Source: Lachnospiraceae bacterium UBA3814 (lineage in GTDB: Bacteria; Bacillota; Clostridia; Lachnospirales; Lachnospiraceae). Taken from it: 11,437 bases of DNA. The DNA is taken from positions 1 to 11,437 of the forward strand of contig DFEA01000084.1 of assembly GCA_002368575.1 (NCBI GenBank), written 5' to 3'. A program made the position numbers and the translations under genes. The number at the start of each line of letters is the position of its first letter. The first letter of the stretch is position 1. Of this stretch, positions 8,301 to 11,437 are shown in pieces. The notes beneath the pieces were generated by a model. It did no database searches, was not told the origin of the DNA, and saw nothing but the letters and a program-made list of their open reading frames with translations.

Positions 8301-8651
8301 TTCTACAGTCTGAACATTGAACCTGCGGCTCAGAACCCTAACTATATCGGGCATTCCTCTGCGGATGTTACGGTAATGAAGAAGAACCTTGTGGAGGGAC
8401 TTAAGGTCAAAAAGGTTCATAAGACGCTCACGGCGGATGCAAACGGAACGATCCCGGTATTCGGGAAGGACTATAAGATAAAGCTCCCGGGCGGCTATAC
8501 AAAACCTAAGAAGGGTAAGATAGTCGATACTCTGCTGGAGGTCAAATGCTATAATAATACCTCCGCGGGGACAATGGTCATGGTCCTTACTCCGAAGGAA
8601 GGCTCTTATGTATATGCCGGCTCTCAGATCGTTACCTTTGAGCTCAAATAA
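5349..8651 (+). CDS. Secreted M6-family zinc metalloprotease with Big2 and chitobiase-type C-terminal domains
   Basis: The protein has 1100 residues. A signal peptide (about 1-29, cleavage near VYG-AEA) precedes a protease domain to about residue 500. The zinc site is HETGHYLGLDD: H282, E283 (catalytic), H286 and D292, the HExxHxxGxxD form seen in M6 (immune inhibitor A-like) and related metallopeptidases. D213-QDGDLRIDG is the conserved Asp/Gly-rich segment of M6 enzymes. A chitobiase C-terminal-like domain follows (about 632-715, with CTTDGTEP), then a Big2 Ig-like domain (about 718-803), then a beta-rich tail (about 804-1100) that I cannot assign. No LPxTG or terminal membrane helix is seen, so it is probably released or held non-covalently. 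An in-frame TTG at 5316 was rejected because it lies at the transcription start; ATG 5349 follows AAGGAGG. Substrate is unknown. Confidence 0.88.
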   Translation: MKKRFLALFLTGVIAASALDPLPQMVYGAEAEAESASVTEEESGSELSALIGNLEKYMPQGSVSHTQLEGREKVTGLQPIMPADGNVNTLMIFTEFEDCEFSDEFEKELEEKLYQDQSESSETDPCYPRESLRAYYQRASFGKLNISGDFIEYEAPHKRSWYDNADQSNDILYQEALDHWKDQIIKEWKESGEAESSGLTDLQYLNSYLKKYDQDGDLRIDGCYLACAGGNTGWGTQWWAYRVDTTATIGSYQLSNVVQVVDTQSDKPGNDNIEDYLETFIHETGHYLGLDDYYSYGDAGVEKIRTFAMMNNNHGDQDGFAKMLLGWLPTESVHYVDENETVSLRPFAETGDVAIILPKEEKDQYGIYSQFILAEHFKYTLNDRIKYEYLNNEKGKKFKAAPQEGLRFYHVYARLDEKGTSFVASNCEDEKIPLIAGYVNTANGDPYGFYRNGDSLTPTTMPDTYFYEDPYGTGYDEYCSLVDSGISIDSIADPSGDTISFSVNFSEEKADNGPQIRSAELLRDESKGFYVKTVFDRDVTLGTENTAVIYDASEDKKTGYDAYDAWGMAEISKKPLGTDTPSSDTLYFLLDDSFVRPARGVMVLQKGFVSDINGTPCGLLHASVDGRVSENTLQVSVPSGTYQKAFTVGITGAVEGAEIYCTTDGTEPVVYEGGSYVPVGEKYSGPYNISSNTVLKAIAMKDGVPVSDRLKAAYVFEEIRLERDNITLDVDESFQLKAALYSNGEDTVDNDPENGLSYKSSDPSVVAVGEYNDILVGISKGTAVITVSTLSGLSEAQCSVTVKKGVAEPVYSALWKTYGIDAGSKQNELSVKLGGSMTFSELAASGNLSKLWIAEPEKQTYCGKECTPEPLVLDGVKFLEKDKDYTLSYSNNIEAGTAKLTAKFTGSYAGSPSVEKEFTINKAVLGSDAIVLPMGLKPGKKTKLPVPKLILVKSGVVVEADNTLFSVSYYDVSGNTVDSLKKKGFYSLNIEPAAQNPNYIGHSSADVTVMKKNLVEGLKVKKVHKTLTADANGTIPVFGKDYKIKLPGGYTKPKKGKIVDTLLEVKCYNNTSAGTMVMVLTPKEGSYVYAGSQIVTFELK

Positions 8652-8682
8652 TATATAAATTGTATTTTTTGAAGTATATGTA

Positions 8683-8710
8683 TTGAAAACTGACAGAATT
8701 ATGATAAAAT
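8683..8710 (+). promoter_or_regulatory. Probable promoter of the zinc-ribbon gene
   Basis: TTGAAA (8683-8688) and TAAAAT (8705-8710), each 5 of 6 to consensus, are separated by 16 bases. The leader of about 65 bases is very AT-rich (TTTTATAAAA repeated at 8724-8744) and ends in AAGGGGGAA before the ATG. No convincing terminator stands between the M6 gene and this site, so read-through is also possible. Confidence 0.55.
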
Positions 8711-8782
8711 GTAAATCGGTAATTTTATAAAAATTTTATAAAATAATTCCGGCAACAACGAAATAATAAGGGGGAATAGAAA

Positions 8783-9025
8783 ATGGTAATGCTGAAGGGG
8801 AAGTATTGCTGTTCAAAGTGCAGGCTGGAGTATGCCTGGAACGGACAGCTCTGGGACGGTAAGATCGCCGCAATGGAGGAGGTGTCAGCTCCGAAAAATG
8901 TTAGTGCGATAGTCCCGGGCGCAAAGGGTTCGTATATTGTAATGGTCAGCTGTCCGAGATGCGGAAATACCGATGAAGCGGATGCTTCGCTTCCCGGGGA
9001 TGCTGAGATGAGGATGGGAGCGTAG
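8783..9025 (+). CDS. Small two-CxxC zinc-ribbon protein of unknown function
   Basis: An 80-residue soluble protein without signal peptide or membrane helix. Two Cys pairs, C10-SK-C13 (with an extra C9) and C57-PR-C60 followed by GN, are separated by 43 residues and look like the two knuckles of a zinc ribbon. The stretch between them (NGQLWDGKIAAMEEVSAPKN, then a Val/Ile-rich strand) would form the sheet. The start is well supported by AAGGGGGAA (8768-8776), 6 bases upstream; an ATG two codons later is less well spaced. It appears to have its own promoter and a strong terminator 48 bases after the stop, so it is likely a separate unit between the M6 gene and the convergent rho. Zinc ribbons of this size bind nucleic acid or protein partners; nothing here shows which. 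It is unrelated by sequence to its neighbours. Confidence 0.75.
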   Translation: MVMLKGKYCCSKCRLEYAWNGQLWDGKIAAMEEVSAPKNVSAIVPGAKGSYIVMVSCPRCGNTDEADASLPGDAEMRMGA

Positions 9026-9072
9026 TCTTTTAAGCCTCATTTGAGACGATAATTTAATAAAGACCTGACAGG

Positions 9073-9108
9073 AACCGGGGATAGGCTCTGATGAGTTCCC
9101 CGGTTTTT
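9073..9108 (+). terminator. Rho-independent terminator after the zinc-ribbon gene
   Basis: AACCGGGGA (9073-9081) pairs perfectly with TCCCCGGTT (9097-9105), and two G-U pairs can extend the stem. The T run 9104-9108 places it on the plus strand. It lacks a good T run on the minus strand, so it is unlikely to be the main terminator of rho, which converges from the right. Confidence 0.85.
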
Positions 9109-9257
9109 ACGGCACCTATATAATGCTGTGCTTTCCTATCTCCTTTTCCTTTGCGCTTGTCTGCATGGCAGGCTATTATATGTTCTCTCCGGACTGGAAG
9201 GAACTGATAAACAGAAGCTGACCGCTTATTGCAAGGAAAAAGCTAACGGAGCAAAGG

Positions 9258-10661
9258 CTATACGATAAATCTCTTTTTTATCACCTCTACGAACTCACGG
9301 TTGCTTTTGGTATGAGCAAAGATATCAATGACCTTTTCCACGGCCTCATCGGCCTTAAGTCCGTTGAGTGCCTTTCGGATGATGTTTGTAGCCTCAAGCT
9401 CTGCCGGGGTAAGAAGAAGATCCTCTCTTCTCGTGCTTGATTTCGGGATGTCTATTGCGGGGAAGATCCTTCTTTCGGAGAGCTTCCTGTCAAGGACCAT
9501 TTCCATATTGCCGGTCCCCTTGAATTCCTCGTATACCACATCGTCCATTTTGCTGCCGGTATCTATGAGGGCGGTCGCAAGGATAGTAAGGCTTCCTCCC
9601 TCGCGCATGTTACGGGCTGCCCCGAAAAAGCGCTTGGGCATGTGGAGGGCAGCGGGATCAAGACCGCCAGAGAGGGTCCTGCCGCTTGGAGGAACGGTAA
9701 GGTTATATGCCCTTGTAAGCCTGGTGATGCTGTCGAGCAGGATGGTAACGTCCCTGCCGTATTCCACCAGTCTTTTGGCCCTTTCTATGACCATTTCCGA
9801 AACTCTCTTGTGATGCTCCGGAAGCTCGTCGAAGGTTGAATAGATGACCTCGACGTGCTCTCCCTCGATCGCCTCCTTGATATCGGTCACCTCCTCGGGA
9901 CGCTCATCGATAAGAAGGATAATAAGATGCATTTCGGGATTGTTCTGGGTTATGGACTTTGCAACATCCTTAAGCAGGGTGGTTTTGCCTGCTTTGGGAG
10001 GCGATACGATCATTCCTCTCTGTCCCTTGCCGACAGGAGACATCAGATCCATGATCCTCATGGACACAGGCCCCCTCGGGGTTTCAAGCCTTAATCTTTC
10101 ATCCGGGAAGATCGGTGTAAGATCTTCAAAATTGACCCGTTTGGTCATGCTCTCCGGTCTGATGCCGTTTATGGATTTGACAAAGAGAAGCGCTCCGAAC
10201 TTATCGTTCGTAGAACGTATGCGCATATTGCCGGATACTATGTCTCCTGTTTTTAAGGAGAACCTTCTTATCTGGCTGGGAGCGACATAGACATCATCCT
10301 CTCCGGGCATATAATTATCGCTTCTGATAAAGCCATAGCCGTCGCTTAAAACCTCAAGGATACCGCATACCTCTATTCCGCTGTCGAGGACCTTCTTTTC
10401 CTCCGATATATCATTGCTGCTTTCCATGGCAGGATCGGATATCTGCTCGGCGGCCGCCTCCTCATCAGAGGGGGAGCCCTTCGGCTTTGAGAACTGCTTC
10501 CTCGGTGTGGCTTCAGCCTTCGAGGCTTCTTCAGCGTCTAACGACATCATCGTATCGATAAGGGCGCTCTTCTTCATGGCGGATACATTTTTGATTTCCC
10601 TCGCCTTTGCAATGTCGCGAAGCGCAGCGAGGCTTAAAGATTCATATTTTTCCCTTTCCAT
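9258..10661 (-). CDS. rho: Transcription termination factor Rho
   Basis: Rho is a hexameric RNA-dependent ATPase that loads on untranslated RNA and releases RNA polymerase. The 467 residues show an N-terminal SAP-like helical part (about 1-40, LSLAALRDIAKAREIKNVSA), an acidic low-complexity insertion (about 41-95), a cold-shock-type RNA-binding domain (about 96-170, with GYGFIRSDNYMPGEDDVYV) and the ATPase core. Walker A is PPKAGKTT (221-228), the catalytic-Glu segment DERPEE (252-257), Walker B VTILLDS (305-311), the Q/R-loop region DTGSKMDDVVYEEFKGTGNME (367-387) and the arginine-finger segment SERRIF (395-400). The start follows a GAGGT ribosome binding site by 6 bases. It lies 28 bases after an aminotransferase gene on the same strand, so co-transcription is likely. 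No minus-strand terminator was recognised. Confidence 0.97.
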   Translation of the reverse strand: MEREKYESLSLAALRDIAKAREIKNVSAMKKSALIDTMMSLDAEEASKAEATPRKQFSKPKGSPSDEEAAAEQISDPAMESSNDISEEKKVLDSGIEVCGILEVLSDGYGFIRSDNYMPGEDDVYVAPSQIRRFSLKTGDIVSGNMRIRSTNDKFGALLFVKSINGIRPESMTKRVNFEDLTPIFPDERLRLETPRGPVSMRIMDLMSPVGKGQRGMIVSPPKAGKTTLLKDVAKSITQNNPEMHLIILLIDERPEEVTDIKEAIEGEHVEVIYSTFDELPEHHKRVSEMVIERAKRLVEYGRDVTILLDSITRLTRAYNLTVPPSGRTLSGGLDPAALHMPKRFFGAARNMREGGSLTILATALIDTGSKMDDVVYEEFKGTGNMEMVLDRKLSERRIFPAIDIPKSSTRREDLLLTPAELEATNIIRKALNGLKADEAVEKVIDIFAHTKSNREFVEVIKKRFIV

Positions 10662-10689
10662 TGGTACCTCGTTTGATTTGAAAATGATA

Positions 10690-11437
10690 TTAATGGCTTC
10701 CCAGAAGCTTTTCGACGCTGGAAAGCTTTACACACAGAGCAAAAAGCTCTGCTGCGGTCTTAATGCTTTCCAGTGAAGGAAAGGTGGGAGCCAGTCTGAT
10801 ATTTGAGTCATTGGGATCCTTTTTATAAGGGAAGGAAGCACCGGCACCGGTGGTGACCATTCCGGCATCTTTGCATTTTTTGACTATATCGGTCGCGCAG
10901 CCTTCCAGGGCATCGAAGGAGATAAAGTATCCTCCGTTGGGCTTTGTCCATTTTCCGATATCAAGCCCCTTGAGCTCACGGTCAAAGCATTCATACACAG
11001 CCTCAAATTTCGGCCTCATGACAGCAGCATGCTCGGCCATCCTTTTTTTGATCCCGGAAAGATCCTTAAAATACATGGCATGTCTCAGCTGGTTGATCTT
11101 ATCGTGTCCTATGGTCTGGATCGCCATTGACCTCTTCACCCATTCCAGATTTGCGGGAGAGCTTGCAAAACCTGCGATACCCGCACCCGCGAAGGTTATC
11201 TTGCTGGTGGAGCAGAATTCAAATACCAGATCCTCGTTGCCGCATTTTTCGCATTCCTCAAGAATATTCAGCAGCTTGTCCCCGCCGTTGTCGTAAAGAT
11301 CATGAACTGCGTAGGCATTATCCCAGTATATCCTGAAATCGGAAGCCTTGGGCTTAAGGGAGGCAAAGGCCTTTACTACCTCATCGGAATAGGTGACCCC
11401 TGAAGGATTTGAGTACTTGGGGACACACCAGATCCCC
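10690..11437 (-). CDS. PLP-dependent aminotransferase, probably subgroup Ic aspartate aminotransferase, C-terminal part
   Basis: The gene runs off the right edge; about 248 C-terminal residues are visible and no start is present (the GTG at 11139 is internal). Class I fold-type enzymes transfer amino groups using pyridoxal phosphate. Visible landmarks, in order, are CVPKYSNPSG (the Asn-Pro loop), YWDNAYAVHDLY (Asp that pairs with the PLP ring nitrogen and the following Tyr), and STSKITFAGAGIAGF (Schiff-base Lys). Near the C-terminus NIRLAPTFPS carries the Arg that binds the substrate carboxylate. CVPKYSNP and YWDNAYAVHDL resemble the Asp_aminotransf (type Ic) family, found in Actinobacteria and Firmicutes, rather than classical AspC; this subgroup call is from memory of the motifs. 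It is followed by rho after 28 bases on the same strand. Confidence 0.85.
   Translation of the reverse strand, partial: GIWCVPKYSNPSGVTYSDEVVKAFASLKPKASDFRIYWDNAYAVHDLYDNGGDKLLNILEECEKCGNEDLVFEFCSTSKITFAGAGIAGFASSPANLEWVKRSMAIQTIGHDKINQLRHAMYFKDLSGIKKRMAEHAAVMRPKFEAVYECFDRELKGLDIGKWTKPNGGYFISFDALEGCATDIVKKCKDAGMVTTGAGASFPYKKDPNDSNIRLAPTFPSLESIKTAAELFALCVKLSSVEKLLGSH

Noticed and set aside
9123..9221. 32-residue hydrophobic frame (MLCFPISFSFALVCMAGYYM...) between the zinc-ribbon gene and rho
   Set aside because: No ribosome binding site or promoter is visible and it follows a terminator. It could be the remnant of a membrane-protein gene, but nothing supports expression.
9328..10776. Several long plus-strand frames opposite rho and the aminotransferase
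   Set aside because: They are antisense to strongly conserved coding sequence and do not resemble proteins in their own right.

Overview
The window looks like chromosomal DNA from a Gram-positive anaerobe of the Clostridia, most likely Lachnospiraceae. This is inferred from strong AGGAGG-type ribosome binding sites, moderate GC, an IS1634-like transposase, a Rho factor with an acidic N-terminal insertion, and a secreted protease with Big2 and chitobiase-type C-terminal modules. No rRNA, tRNA or CRISPR array was seen.

Left part (1-1555): the 3' end of an insertion sequence. An intact transposase C-terminal part (DDE superfamily with the Y-2-R-3-E-6-K signature) runs in from outside the window. 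A small coiled-coil accessory reading frame overlaps its 3' end. A second small frame overlaps that one in turn. Both small frames change frame by -1, which fits decay or, for the first, possibly frameshifting. The right IS boundary could not be placed.

Middle left (1772-5030): a three-gene plus-strand operon. It encodes a secreted, membrane-anchored protein with three NEW3-like Ig-fold repeats, an ABC ATPase, and an ABC-2 permease whose start lies 41 bases inside the ATPase gene. A strong hairpin terminator follows. The stretch 5040-5190 holds a second terminator and a possible short transcript.

Middle right (5279-8651): a perfect-consensus promoter (TTGACA, 16 bp, TATAAT) drives a large secreted M6-family metalloprotease of 1100 residues with a HExxHxxGxxD zinc site. 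A short two-CxxC zinc-ribbon protein follows, apparently with its own promoter and a good terminator.

Right part (9258-11437, minus strand): rho and, 28 bases upstream of it, the C-terminal part of a PLP aminotransferase that resembles subgroup Ic aspartate aminotransferases. The two are probably co-transcribed and converge on the zinc-ribbon gene.

I see no clear, complete undescribed defence or biosynthetic system. The best candidates for novelty are the IS accessory frames, the NEW3/ABC trio of unknown substrate, the possible small RNA near 5090-5185, and the zinc-ribbon protein.
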